A DNA stretch of 64,000 bases from Rhizophagus clarus. Taxonomy: Eukaryota > Glomeromycota > Glomeromycetes > Glomerales > Glomeraceae. Below are positions 35,937 to 48,788 of this stretch, piece after piece; position 1 is the stretch's first letter; every line of letters starts with the position of its first letter. The notes below the pieces were generated by a model, which saw nothing but the letters and a program-made list of their open reading frames with translations, was not told the DNA's origin and searched no databases. The stretch is taken from the NCBI GenBank assembly GCA_015698045.1, contig BLAL01000062.1, forward strand, positions 310,001 through 374,000. The letters are read 5' to 3'. Position numbers and translations under genes: made by a program.

Positions 35937-38900
35937 CTACCACAAATCAATTTTCTTTTCAAATGATTTATTTTCTCTTGCCTCCCAATAGCCACCTTTA
36001 TATACCCATTCACCATTTTCAAATTTAAACCATTGCGATTCCCAGGATTTACCTTGTTGTTCTAAATATTTACGAAAGTCACGTTGTTTTTGTTCAACAC
36101 GAAGTTTTTCAGCTTCAGCTTTCTCCACATGACCCTCTTCAAATAATCTTTGATCAGGTCTAAGTCTCGTATCTGTATTTGGTAATATATCAACTAAATC
36201 CGATGTTAACTCATTTAATTCAACTGCAAACTGTGAAAATCCATAATATTGCTCATGATCTAATATTGGAGGGTTGGCTTTCCAAATAACTTCTAATTGA
36301 TTTTGTCCTATTTCATGAAATATTATTTCAGTCCATCTTCCTACTATCTTACCACACTTACCTCCTTTAGCATTGTATAATACTCCTACAATCTCACTTT
36401 TTGGTCCGTTACTCCATAATCCACTTTGATTAAATGTTACATCACATGCTTCTCCTGTTGTTTGATTTTGAATTCTCATCACTCCAGTATGTTCCAAATA
36501 TTTTGTACCAGATATCATATTACGCATCCATGTAGTAGTTTTTGAAAATGTAAAATGATCGTTATATTTTGGAATAGTAACATGTATTGTACCTGATGGG
36601 ATAATTTCCTAAATAAAAGTTTTTTTAGATATAATTTTTATGGAAGAACTTTAATTATAAATTAATCTCACCATTGATTTACCCCAAAATTTTGTTTTAG
36701 CTTTTGTATCTTGCCAAAATTTCCAATTTGGTGACTCTGCGTAACAGGCCATTATAGGTGGATAATGGCTAACTTTTTCAGATATAAACTTAAAACCTTT
36801 GTCTGGTCGAACTAATTCAAAAGTTTCCCCATGAAGGGGATTAAAAGGTTTTCGAAGTGCTCTATATTGAGTAAATGCATATCCTGAAACTGCAAATGCT
36901 GACACATAAATTAATCTAGTGATAGAATCATCAGTAGTAGCTGCTTTATCTAACAAATCACTATATTCCAACTCTTCTGCCATTCTTTGTAGGGCATTAA
37001 GAGGTTCATTAAGAGATATAGGCATAGCTATCGTTGACAAATCCTTACCAACATTTTTTCGAAGGATAGACAAAAGACTAACATCCTCACCGCATACTGG
37101 CGATGGTAAACATTTCCTCCTTCGAATTGTCATTGATCTGTCAACGGTAGATTTGTCGTTAATAATATTATCACCATCAGTAGATTTCTCTTCAATCGTC
37201 TCTTCTGTAATTGAGCCTGCTTCATCTTCGGTTTCTTCATCGATAATCTCATTATCACTATCAGTCGTTGTATCTTTTAATTCAATATCTTCAGCATCAA
37301 AGAATACTTCGGCAGAACCCGTGTTAATCGTACTAAATGATCCTGCTCGATTATTCCTTATTTCTCCCATTTCATCAAAATTAGATTTTTCGGATAATAA
37401 CACTTCTTGTTGCATTTGTTCGGGGACATCTGTAAATTGCCTGTCGGATAAAATCTTTCGTAACTCTGCATGTTCAACTGCAAGTTTACGATATGCATTA
37501 TCAAGTTGTTTCCATCTTTCAATCTCGCCTCGTAATAATTCAAAAGCTTGCTCTTTATCCGTCTTCAAAGTTGAAAATGTCGTATATAACTTTTCATAAA
37601 TTTGATCCAGTGACATTGGAGTTGAAGTTTGTGACGATGATGATTGATCTAATGTAGTTGAACCTAAAATAAATACTAATGTAAAATAAGAATTTTTTTT
37701 TTAAAAAAAAACCGAGTCTTTAATTACCTCGTTGCAACGAAAGTGGAAATTTTTTTAAACGGAATTTCCCTTCAGCATTTGGACTTTGACGAGTATTTCC
37801 TGGAGAAGCCAGATTCTCGACCGAATTTTTAAAATGATCCAATATTTCTTTTACATTTCTGAAACCATTATCCATGCTATTAAATATGCCATATATTTTT
37901 CCAAGATCTTCGTCTAATTTATTATTTAGTCGGAAAAAACTTTGTGGATCTCTATGAAAACTACTCCTTTTATCTAATAATAAACTTTGACGTTTAATAT
38001 ATAAACTTTGCCTTCTTTCAAAATCCGTGGACTGGCGAGGAGATGTCATTTTTGGATATTCTGGATCATTAAGTTGTAGTTCTTTTGATATATTCACATA
38101 TTTACGAATGATTTTCATCCAATTATCAAAATCATCGTTTGTAAGTGCTTTCAAATGATAGGTAGCAGTTCCAGAATCCAAATTAATTGAACAAAAATTT
38201 GTGTTAGAGGATACTGCAGAAAGCGCAATGTATATCGTTCCACGGCAAGGTCCGTGAGGATGTGCATAGTATGATAACACCCCATTGTCTATTTGTACCC
38301 AGCGTTTTGCCCATCCTGTTTAAGGAAAAAAAAAATGAATACGTATTTTTTTTCTGTAGATTAACTTTAAACGGATACTTAATTTTCACCTTGCATTTTT
38401 TTCCTCTTTTTTTTCAGCATCCATCCACTAACTTCTGGCTGAGATTCTTCTTGTTGCCTTTCTGCTCCTATTTATAATTGATAATATAGTTTCTAAAAGC
38501 ATTACTTACCGTCTAATAAATAATCTCTAAATTTCTAGTTCTTTAAATTCTCATATTATAATACTTACCGTCTTTTAATGCTACGAAAAAAGTCAGCGCC
38601 TTTGAAGTATTGCGTGAAAACGAGTTATCTTTTTTAAAGGAAAAATAAAATAATACTGAATTTAATAATAAATAATAATAATTCGCGCTTAAAAATTACA
38701 AAATATCTTACCGAAACATAAGCAATAAGTCCCTTCTTCCTGCACTAGATAACTACCTTTAATCGTAGTAGATGCTGAATTATAATGTTCAATTGGTAAG
38801 ATTTCCTTCAAACCAGGATCATTAATAATTTGAGCAGACACTGACTTTTTGCGTCCGCGATTAAAGACAGGACTAGTGGGCTGAAGGGAATGGGCAGAAG

Positions 38901-39303
38901 TTGAATCATTCAGTGTAGCACCTAATTCGGTATTGTTTTCTCCAGATGTTTCTTCATTATCGTCGGTATCATTTGTATCCATAGAAGTTCTACTGACACC
39001 ACTTGCAACGCTATGTAAACTCGTTCTAGATTTAGTTGTTGATAGAGTAGGTATATTATTTTGTCTTACTGGATTGGGTGATAAATGCCCGCTCTCTATA
39101 GGTGTAAGAGCTTCTGTAGCTGAGTTTGCTGTAGATGCAGCTATAAAAACATTTCTTGCAGAGACAGCTGGTCCTTTTCTCTGATATAAGCCAAACGAAA
39201 TGTTTTTCTTTTTTGTAGAAAACCACCATAATATGGTTTGCCCTTTTTTGACATTAATGTAGTGAGTAAAAACGTCTCTAGGAGCAACCTCAATTTCTTG
39301 CAT
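35937..39303 (-). CDS. Osh3-type oxysterol-binding protein (GOLD-PH-ORD)
   Basis: Lipid-transfer protein acting at membrane contact sites. Six exons keep frame: 39303-38712, 38628-38569, 38467-38390, 38315-37728, 37663-36672, 36608-35937. The product is 993 residues (yeast Osh3 is 996). Order: N-terminal GOLD domain (DVFTHYINVKKGQTILWWF, KKKNISFGLYQR ... GSYLVQEEGTYCLCFGDNSF), PH domain across exons 3-4 (VSGWMLKKKRKKMQGWAKRW ... WMKIIRKYV), a coiled/acidic linker, then the ORD from about residue 632 (EDVSLLSILRKNVGKDLSTI; AVSGYAFTQYRALRKPFNP; WSNGPKSEIVG; WYKGG-like end WVYKGGYWEARENKSF). An FFAT-like VAP-binding motif, VFFDAED in an acidic context, is at about 559-565. The ORD fingerprint is EKVSHYPP (735-742) rather than EQVSHHPP. 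An optional 15-nt exon between exons 2 and 3 is discussed in the findings. Confidence 0.93.
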
Positions 39304-39750
39304 ATTTAAAAGTAGGTAAAGAAGAGTTCTAAAATAAAGTCAAAAGTTTATCATCTTATCACATTCATAATAATAATAATGTGATCTGTGATACTTGTGT
39401 AATATCACCCGAATTGTTTACTGATCGATGCACAACGTGGAGGTAAACGTGTTCTGTATTCCCAATGTGGATATACTAACTTGAACCAACAATTAAATTA
39501 ATTTAGATGTAACCATAATTTATTCGCAATATTTTTTTTCCGCCGCAGAGAATATGTTTAAAAGAAAAATTTTTTATACCATCCTTTCCCGCATAACGAT
39601 CGTATTTTTCTTTGATGTTTACCACCAACCACCCTCGTTGATTCTTTTTAAAAAAAAAAAACCAACAAAAAAATATCAAAGAAAAAGACTAACTGTACAG
39701 CGGTTTAAAGAATAAAGGAGTGTGCCACAGCTAATGTGAACAGATCTCTC
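39304..39750. promoter_or_regulatory. divergent upstream region with a FLYWCH-like fragment
   Basis: About 450 bp between the OSH3-like gene (minus) and the membrane-protein gene (plus); both promoters must lie here. At 39421-39520 (plus) the translation AQRGGKRVLYSQCGYTNL, a stop, then RCNHN resembles the start of a FLYWCH zinc-finger domain. It is probably a transposon-derived fragment, and this reading is weak. Confidence 0.45.
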
Positions 39751-41538
39751 ATGCAGAACAATTCCACGCAAGACTTATCTGATGAGGGAAATTGTCGGTA
39801 GGTTTAGTATATTTCTTTAATCAGTTCTTTTCATTATTCTGTGGACGCTAAGAAAATTATTTTGAATTACAGTTTTCACCTTTACATAAAAAACTGTGAT
39901 GACAATGTGTTTTATAATGTGATTTATTATGTTTCAATCGTTCTTGCTGTCATGTTGGCCATTACCGCGGGCGGTCTGTGGTTAAAAAGACGATTTTATA
40001 TCAAGTCATCACAAAAAGTCGCGTTTTTAGACGGGTACTTGTTATGGCAAACACTACATGCATCAAGTAAGTTTATTTTGTTGTTCCAAGAATTCGATAA
40101 TATGGTAGTTAATCTTATTAGAACGATATTTCTTAATTCATTTTAAGTTCGAATTATAAGTGACATAATTATACTTAGCAATCTTATTGAGGGAGAATAT
40201 ATGATTTTGGAACTTTTATATGACATACCGTTTTACTGTGATCAGGTTTCAGTGATATTATTTATTCTTGGAATGTAAGTAATCTTCATCATATAATCTT
40301 TTTTTTAAAAAAAAATAATAAGAATACAAATTAATTGTTAATTTTCTCGCAAATCAAGTTTACTTGCTGTTCCTCATTCAAGTTACTTTCTAGCAACTCC
40401 TGACTCGCAAAGACCATTCCAAATTTTCATGCCATCTCATAATAGTATAATCTGGTTCTTCCGAATATTCTCTTTCTTAGTCTTTCCATCGCTTGCCACC
40501 TTTGCTTTACTTACAGGATATTTTCATTCAGTACTAAAAGTGAGACCTGATGAGGATTCTCATTTTGTCCATCTTGAAACACAAATGATTCGTGCGCATT
40601 ATATAGTTTATGCTATCAGTTGGATTTCAATAGCCATTTGTTTTGCATACTTTGGTAGAAAAATGAAAAGGTTCGCGGAAGGTAGCATCGGACTATTGAT
40701 GGATATCGAAATGGACTCTACAAAGTATGGTCGTCTTAGATTGATGAGAAGGTCTATAACAAGGGTATGTGATTACCACAGATTTGGTTTATTTTTCTAT
40801 TTATATTAAATTATATTTAATTCGCTATTATGATACTTAATTTCGGTAATTAGATGAATATCGTAAATGGTTTTTTATGTGCTAAATATTTACTATTTGC
40901 CATTGGTGCAACCATTGCCGCGTTTCAGCTTGAATTATTATTTCCTATCGATTGGATTTCTAAATTAGCTGCTGTTTTGGTCACAACATTACCTCTTGCT
41001 TCAATGATTTTATGTACATTGTTAATTCTATATGGGTAACTTATTTTATTTATTATGTACTTAAATTTATTTGTTTTCTTTAAATTAATTAATTTTCTTA
41101 AATAATTCTAGGGATACAAATCCTGAAAAGGCTTTTGACACACATTTTTCACAAATGTCTCATTCGCATCATACTTTTTTAACATGGGATTGTACGATGG
41201 ATTCACCTAATCAGCATGACAAATGTGAATTTAGCCTTTTACCACCGCCACCTTCATATAAAGATGATGATGCAAGTCAACAATATGATCTTGTTCAAGA
41301 ACATTATAATGCGAACCGTCATAGTAATTCCACAACAATATCCATAAATAATCCATCCCGTACTCAAAATTCAGTTACAATATTGCCAGACATTATAGTA
41401 TCATCACCACCGGAAATAACAGTTGTAGAAAAAAGTGCTAGTCGAGTTATTGGAAAATCCAAGTTTGTAGCTGCTTGGATATTGGATCAATGCGAAAGGA
41501 CCTCTACAAAAGAATTTCCAAAAGAATCATCATCATAA
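39751..41538 (+). CDS. six-span membrane protein, function unknown
   Basis: Six exons joined by GT-AG introns: 39751-39797, 39873-40066, 40253-40274, 40359-40764, 40854-41035, 41112-41538. The product is 425 residues. Exon 3 is only 22 nt; using the second AG (TTTCAG/TGATATT) is the only choice that keeps frame. Hydrophobic segments are at about 29-51, 80-100, 115-142, 166-187, 229-252 and 258-284, followed by a 140-residue cytosolic-looking tail rich in Ser/Pro/Asn (LLPPPPPSYKDDD, a possible PPxY-type site). There is no signal peptide, and one N-glycosylation-like NNST at the start. I do not recognise the family. The fold could be a receptor-like or sensor membrane protein, but nothing in the sequence proves it. 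Confidence 0.7.
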
Positions 41539-43189
41539 TTTTTTGAAGATCTAATTTTGTTATTTGGAATTGGATTTCCTCCCAACTTTATTTTGACTTT
41601 TTAGGGAATACATTGTATTTTATCCATGTAAAATTTCATTATTGTTATTTATTTATTTTGTTGTTTATTTAAAAAAAAATGAGAAAATAGAGGAATTTTT
41701 AGAATGCGGGAATCATGTATTGAAAATAGCTGGGTTACATATTTACCAATTCTTTCATTTAAAGTGATTAATTCAATTGGGATATGTTGTTATATTACAT
41801 ATATATTCTTGAAACAGAATAAAATATGAACAACATTGTATGTAATTTTTTTGACTAATCAAAGTGAAATTTTGAGAAATTAATTTTTTTTTATTTTTAT
41901 AAACAAACAATTATCAACCATTTTACTTTTAAAGTTTCCATTTGAAAATTAATATCACTAATTATTTCAGCAAAGATAAACATGTCAAATGTCATTTTTT
42001 TCATGCAATACTTCAATTAAATATTGTATAATAGTAAAAAATTAGGTTATAATTGATTTTAAGTTATATGTGTATATATAATAGCTAAAAAAACAATTTA
42101 GAATAGTACAATATATATAATTCAATAAAAAAATGGTACAGTTCTTTTACTAAAGTATAGTTTGTTAAATTATAAATTAATTAGAATTATATTAGTTTAT
42201 ATTATATGGATTATTGGAATCCAAATTTCTACTAATAGCCAGATATATAAATATATAATTAAATTAGATTTAAATTAATTTTAAATATAAAATAATATAG
42301 CAAATAATTTAATAAAATAAAACATCTACTATGCTTTATATAATAAATAATCGGTAAATTACTATTTAAATAATTTTTTTTTTTAAAAATTTTTAAATCC
42401 ATAAATCTAATAAAATTTTACAAATACTCTTATTAAAAAAGAATTCATTATTCTTGTTAAAACTTATAGCTCAAAAAAATAATTAGTATAACTGAATAAC
42501 AAAAAACTACTAATAATATGATTGTAATATTTAAATATATGATATTTTTTTAAATTTTCACAATTCATTTATCATTTACTTATAGAGAAATTAAAAATTA
42601 TTATTTTAGACAATTATATATCAATATGCCAAATAAATAAATTTTAAATTTATGAAAGTAATAGATTTATTTTAACTAAATCATTATTTATAAATATATA
42701 ATAAATTTTATTTACTATACAGCTAAAAGTAATATAGATTTGATAATAAATCTTAACCAAATTTTTTTGATTTAAAAATAAAATCTGGAATGGTTTATAT
42801 TTAATATCTAATTTTTTTTTTTTTTTTTTTTAATGATCTATATATGCTTTTATTGATATTTAGTTCATATATCATATAAACAATTTATCAGAAGCTATAT
42901 CCACCTTGACCTGCAGAATGTGATCATCAAATTATCTAATTTTATTATTAGTATAGGTATATAGGATATTATATAAAAGATTATGATATATTTAATACTC
43001 TGAACGAATTGAGTTAAGTCGATTATTAGACAGAATCATACTCAACTTGAAAAATTTGAGTCTAGTCAAGTCAAATCAAAATAACAATTTTTTTAGATTT
43101 GACTTAACTCAACTTATAAAAAATATCAATTCAGATCAACTTGATTTAAATTGATTATACCTGAGTTAGTAAAATTACACAGAAAGTTA
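41539..43189. other. AT-rich spacer with a poly(T)-headed relic
   Basis: No gene. At about 42811-42832 a T run precedes sequence that, read on the minus strand, carries ATCAATAAAAG just before an A tail. This resembles the 3' end of the ORF1-type retroelement at 8783, but no coding part is present. About 43000-43160 contains several CTCAACTT/AAGTTGAG words in both orientations. Confidence 0.4.
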
Positions 43190-43760
43190 ATAAAAACGTT
43201 AAAAAAATATTGCCAGTTTGCAATGTCTTTTAGTATTTATTAAAATGATCAAGAAATAACATTTCACAATATTATTATTAAAATGATTAAAAACTGTTGT
43301 AAACCAGTTTTTTAACATGTTAAATTAAAAGAAATAAAAATGTTTCGCAATGTTTTTATTAAAATGATTAATAACTGTTGTGAAATAGTTTTTTTATCAT
43401 ATTAATATATATATATATCACAACATTATTATTAAAATAATTAAAAACTGTTGCAAAATGATTTTTTAATATGTTGAATTAAAAGAAATAAAAATGTTTT
43501 ACAATGTTTTTATTAAAATGATTAATAATGGTTTTTTTATCATATTAAGTTAAAGAAATAAAAATGTTCATAACATTTTTATTAAAACAATTAAAACCTG
43601 TTGTAAAACAGTTTTTTTATCGTATAAAATTAAAGAAATAAAAATGTTTTGTAACATTTTTTTAAAATGATTAAAAACTGTTGCAAAATGATTTTTTTTA
43701 TTGTATTAAGTTAAAGAAATAAAAATATTTTGTAACGTTTTTATTAAAACAATTAAAAAC
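43190..43760. repeat. tandem array, ~80-95-bp unit, 6-7 copies
   Basis: Repeated unit approximates AAAGAAATAAAAATGTTTTG, then TAACATTTTTATTAAAATGA, TTAAAAACTGTTGTAAAACA and GTTTTTTTATCATATTAA. Each unit has an internal hairpin (AAAACTGTTGTAAAACAGTTTT-like). Copies differ by scattered changes and one has lost about 15 bp. The array stops exactly where the CACTA-type element begins. Confidence 0.75.
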
Positions 43761-44263
43761 TCACTAGTCGAAAAAGGACAATTTGGCCTAAATTTGACCA
43801 TATCGAATATAGGTTAAATGATGATCTAACCTATGTCAAATTAAAGCCAATTTTTTGGCGCATTTAGGGGGTGCCAATCATCTCAAATTTGAAAAGAAAA
43901 TTTGACCATCATTTTACCTATATTAGGACATTATTACATATTTATTCGACTCTAAAAAAACTATATTCGACTACTGTATGTAATTCGAATATAATTGATA
44001 AATAAGTCGAACTAGAGGTTTTTCAAGGTCGAATAATAAAGCATCATTTTGTATTTTATAAGCAAATAAAAACCATTTATTTTATATATATTGACGTATA
44101 TAGTATATAGTAATATAAGATAATTATATAAACCAACCCACATATGATCAACCGTACAATAACTATAAGATTCATAAACCAATCATAATTATATAAACCA
44201 AAAAAAAAAATATAAAATATCCAGTCATAATTATATAACCAAAAAAAGAAATATAAAATATAC

Positions 44264-46590
44264 TAATAATATTCGTCTGTCTGCTTTGAAGATTTCATGG
44301 AGTTCTTCGTCTTTCATAGCTCTTTCTTTTTCTTTTCACTTTTTTTAGCTTTTTGTTGCTAATATGATACAACATATGATATAAACAAAATTAATTAATG
44401 ATATTTGCGACGTAAAAATATTAAAATAATTCAACTTACTGTTATCGAACTTTTACCGATCTCATCCAAATCTTCAAGTCTAGTTGAATTCATTTCCGCT
44501 GAATTTAACAAGAAATCTGAATATGGTTCTGTTAAATTTGGTTCTATTGGCACACAATCCTCGTAAGATTGAATCAAATCATCAACCATGTCGACATATT
44601 TGCTAATGCCAATTGTTTCATTTGTTTTATCTGTCTCGTACATTTTCATTTTATCGAGCGTCTATTTAGGCGTATTCTTGAGAGGTTTACTAGACATGAA
44701 GTAAATATCATCATTATAAATTCACTCCCGTTGCTTTTTTGCGTGTTGAATATATTCTGCTTCAGGGTCTAATACGTATTAAAACAAAGATAAACAAATA
44801 TCGAATAAATATTAAAATAGGTTAGGAGCAGTAATCACTTTAATACCTCGTCTAAATACCATGACCAATCGTATACATGCAAGAATCGCTTATTATCAGG
44901 CAATTTCTGTCTTGAATCGTCTTCAGAATCTGATTACTCAGTGGAATGACAATCATTCTGTACAAGCATTAGTAATAATTCATCTTTATCGAATTCCTTT
45001 ATGTTGGCATTATTTCTTTTGTATAATTTTATTGCTGCCTTTACTTGTCTATTTTTTTTCTATCGAATATATAAAGATTAATTTCAAATGACTAAAAAGA
45101 AGTGCATTAAAATAAAATACTGCTCACTTCAGACAATCGCGCATTTACATGCATCCTACGGTCAACTTTATCTAATTGGCCTGATAGTCATTTCTGTTAT
45201 CTATCTCTTTTATTCTTATGAATCGATCATAATCAGTTTGACAATTGGATTACAGACAGATTATAATGTTCACTCATCAACCTCTTTAATTCAGGTATCA
45301 ATTTTTCATATATTTTTGCTATCTGTTCACTAAAAGTCTTGCCGTAATCCAACCGATATTCTTCAGGTATTTGACCTTTCAAGAGGTTCTTCATTTCGTC
45401 CTAAACAATAAGAGGTAATAATAAAAGCTGTATATATACATTAACACAATTCAGCTGCAAATAGTCTTGTAAAATTCTTACTCTTGCAGCTGAAGCGGCA
45501 ACTTCATCAGGCGATTTCTCTCTTAATTTTAATCTTTTATTGGGGCGTTTTGGTGAATATTGCTGCAGAGAATCGATAGTCTTTCGAGGTGTGTGAAGTT
45601 GCTTGAGCTGTTGAAGTTCTTCTTGGAGAGTTTTATTCTCTTCACATAATTGGCTCGATTCATCACCAAAAATTTCATTAAACTGCCATAGTAAAGAATT
45701 CTCCTTTTCGATCCTACGAACATGGTCTTGCAAATTATTTATTTTTCATTTCATTTCTAATACTTTGACCTTTTCTTGATTCAATTCATTCTGTAGTCAA
45801 AGGGTTTTATTTTTTAAATTTCCTAGCTTTAAATTACCTATTTTAAATTATAAGGATATGTATCGAATCATAATGAACAGATGTAATATAATAAATATTA
45901 AAATATAACAAAAAATTCAGTTTACCCACTTCTTCATTACTCGGTTGAACATTTCTTGGTGCTCATTCTTCGTGATGTAAATAGTAACTTTTCGGTACAT
46001 TAATATTAGGATATCTTTTAATAATATCAGAAGTTCGTTGAGATTGAGTTTGAGTTTGACTTAATGAGGCTAAAATATCTTATGAAACAACGAGTCTAAA
46101 GGGAGCTGTAGTATTAGTATTTAGTGATATTAGTGTTGAAGCAATATTTCGTGGTGTAGCAATATTTTGTGGTATAGACGAAGCGGTGGTATTAGTTGGT
46201 GTTAACGCTCGTGATATGGCAATATTTTGTGGTGTAGTATTAGTTGGTGTTGACGCTCATGATGTGGCAATATTTTGTGGTGTAGTATTAGTTAGCATTG
46301 ATACTCGTGATGTGGTAATATTTTGTAGTATAGTATTAGTTAGTATTGACGCTCGTAATGTGGCAATATTTTGTGGTGTAGTATTAGTTAGTATTTACGC
46401 TCGTAATGTGATAATATTTTGTGATGTAGATAAAACGGTGGTATTAATTGGTGTTGGTGTTGAAGCAATATTTCGTGGAGGAGTTGATATTGTATGTGGT
46501 GATGGTGTAGACAAACCAGCAATATTTGGTGAAGAAGCATTTAGTTTTGATGGTTTCTTACGAGCTATTATTATTTTAAAATTATTTTTA
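44264..46590 (-). pseudogene. second CACTA gene: coiled-coil, TNPA-like protein, decayed
   Basis: A spliced-looking minus-strand gene with stops. From the 5' end: ARKKPSKLNASSPNIAG (the ATG seems to be lost; ATA stands where ATG is expected at ~46571), five copies of a 16-residue repeat (NIATSRASTPTNTTPQ), then QRTSDIIKRYPNINVPKSYY. After an intron comes a long coiled coil (RRIEKENSLLWQFNEIFGDE ... LCEENKTLQEELQQLKQLH), a basic RPNKRLKLREKSPDEVAASA, and a donor GTAAGA. The next exon is DEMKNLLKGQIPEEYRLDYG..., later pieces are WSWYLDE and KYVDMVDDLIQSYEDCVPIE, and a Lys-rich KKAKKSEKEKERAMKDEELH forms the end. Stops lie in several exons. By analogy with plant CACTA elements, this would bind the subterminal repeats. 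That role is inference. Confidence 0.55.
46186..46440. repeat. 48-bp coding minisatellite, ~5 copies
   Basis: A GTGGCAATATTTTGTGGTGT-type unit recurs every 48 bp on the plus strand. On the minus strand each unit encodes NIATSRASTPTNTTPQ within the second CACTA gene. The long plus-strand frame here is only its mirror. Confidence 0.8.
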
Positions 46591-46679
46591 TTTTTTATTA
46601 TTATTTTTTAAAAAAGAAAAAAGGGCAATTTTTTGTATGGAACGAGGAAATTGGACCACTATTTATATCTATTTCTTTA

Positions 46680-47220
46680 CTATCAAATTAGACTTTTAAC
46701 AATTAACGATCACAAACATTTGTATAAAATTAGACTTTTAATAGGCGTGATCAAATTAAACTTAAACTTTCGCATCAAATTAGACTTTTAATTAATTAAA
46801 CATATATTAAACATATCAAATTAGACTTTCAATCATTAGCTGTTAATGATCAGATCAGACTTAAACTTTTGCATCAAACTAGACTTTCAATTAATTAAAC
46901 AGTTAAATCGCATTGAATGCGTGGTAGGGTATATATTTTATTTTTTAAATTTTAGTTTTCGTTTAATCTTCTATTCAACTTCTTACGTCTAATTTTTCGT
47001 ATTCGAATTTGTCTATTTTGTTAATTATACTATCAATATCATTTTAAAACAGAATATAATCACAATATCACTAAAAATTCGACATCACTAAAAATTTGAT
47101 ATTAATAAAAAAACCAAAATATCACTAAAAATTTGATATTACTAAAAATTTGATATTAATAAAAAAATCACAATATCACTAAAAATTCGACATCACTAAA
47201 ATTTTGATATTAATAAAAAA
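46680..47220. promoter_or_regulatory. repeat-rich divergent promoter between the two CACTA genes
   Basis: Between the coiled-coil gene (minus) and the transposase (plus). About six copies of ATCAAATTAGACTTTTAA-like words lie at 46680-46900. At 47040-47220 there are about three tandem ~64-bp units built on AATATCACTAAAAATTCGAC and GATATTAATAAAAAA. These are candidate element-encoded-protein binding sites, and both genes' transcription should start here. Confidence 0.5.
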
Positions 47221-48788
47221 TCACTATTAAATATAACAAAGTATATTATAACTTTATTCAACGTAAAAATCATATTACAACTTTATCATATCTGACTTTT
47301 ATCAAAAAATGAAAAAAGGGGGAAGAAAACGCATTGCTGCTAATATCATAGACGAATATAATAATCCTAGTTCATCGACCTCTAAACAAACATCTACTGA
47401 ATTTACGATCAGAAAATCAAGAGAGAAGGTTCTGTGCTTTTGCAGCCATTGTAATGGGAAAATGGTCGATCTACGTATGAAGGAGGAACATGAGCAAATG
47501 AATGAGCAAATGACTTCTTTGGAACTATTAAATCGTGATAAGGCTCTAACGTCTCAAGAGTTAATAGAACTGATTGATTCGACAATATCATTAGCAGAAC
47601 CAAAAGATACGACAATGTCTATTGATATACATTCTAATAATGATACGTATGAAGAACAGAAATATATATTACTTTCACGCAAAAAAAAGGGCAAAACCAG
47701 GCACATTTCGTCATATTACTGAAGTTGAGCTAGTTGCTGAAGATTCCTCTTATAATGTGCCAGCTGAATATGATACAGATGATATCTACACTAGTGAATC
47801 TTCGACACAAGAAGATTCTCCTAATGATGAAAATAATGATTTTTCAGATAATTTTGAGAATTACTCTCATCCTATGTTCGACATACCAGATATTTCAGAC
47901 ACACCAGATATTTCAGAATTACCAACAGATGAATTAATTAAAGAGATTTTGATATGGATTATGAAGTTCAGGTCGAGTCATAACATACCAAATACCGCAA
48001 TTGAAGAATTAATACAATTTATTAAAATAATATTGAAAGTATGTAAAAATATCAATTATGAATCATTCCCAAATTTATTGTACATGCTAAGAAAACAGTT
48101 AGGACTTTTCGATCGATTTACGCAGTTTGCAACCTGCCAAAAATGCCACAAATTATACAAAAAAGAGGAGATAATATCAAAAGATAATAATACTATTATG
48201 AAATGCAGCCATGTTGAATTTCTAAATTCGGCTACAAAGAGATTAAAACAATGTCGTACTCCTTTAGGGAAGAAAATTTCTTTAAATAATAATATATCAA
48301 TTGTTCCTGAATTAATTTATCCAGTCTCAAGTATACAACAGCAGCTTTCTAGTATGTTCAAGCGGCCAGGATTTGAAGAATTACTGCGGCATTGGACACG
48401 TCATTCAATAATTGATAATGTTCTATCAGATATTTATGATGGCCAAATATAGAAAAATCTTAAGGAATCGACTGAACAAAGGTCAAATAACTTTTTCCGA
48501 CCAGACAAGACTGATGCTCATCTAGGATTAATGATGAATTTGGATTGGTTCCAGCCTTACGAAAGAACAATTTACAGTACAGGTGTAATATACGCAGTAA
48601 TATGCAATCTACCTTAGGATGTTCGATTTAAGCCTGAAAATGTGCTTATACTCAGCATATTACTAGGGGCCCGATGAGGTTAAATTGCATAAAGTTAATC
48701 ATTATCTTTCGCCAATAATAACGGAATTAGATTCACTTTGGGAAGGCGTAAATCTTAATCGCACTAATGAATGTCCAAATGGCAAAGA

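Noticed and set aside
44861..45333. Plus-strand frames in the CACTA element with hydrophobic stretches
   Set aside because: They run antisense to pieces of the minus-strand coiled-coil gene and lack consistent frame or start context.
46186..46611. Plus-strand frame with repeated VLVSIDARNVAIFCG
   Set aside because: Antisense of the 48-bp minisatellite in the coiled-coil gene; the minus-strand reading joins to other exons, this one does not.
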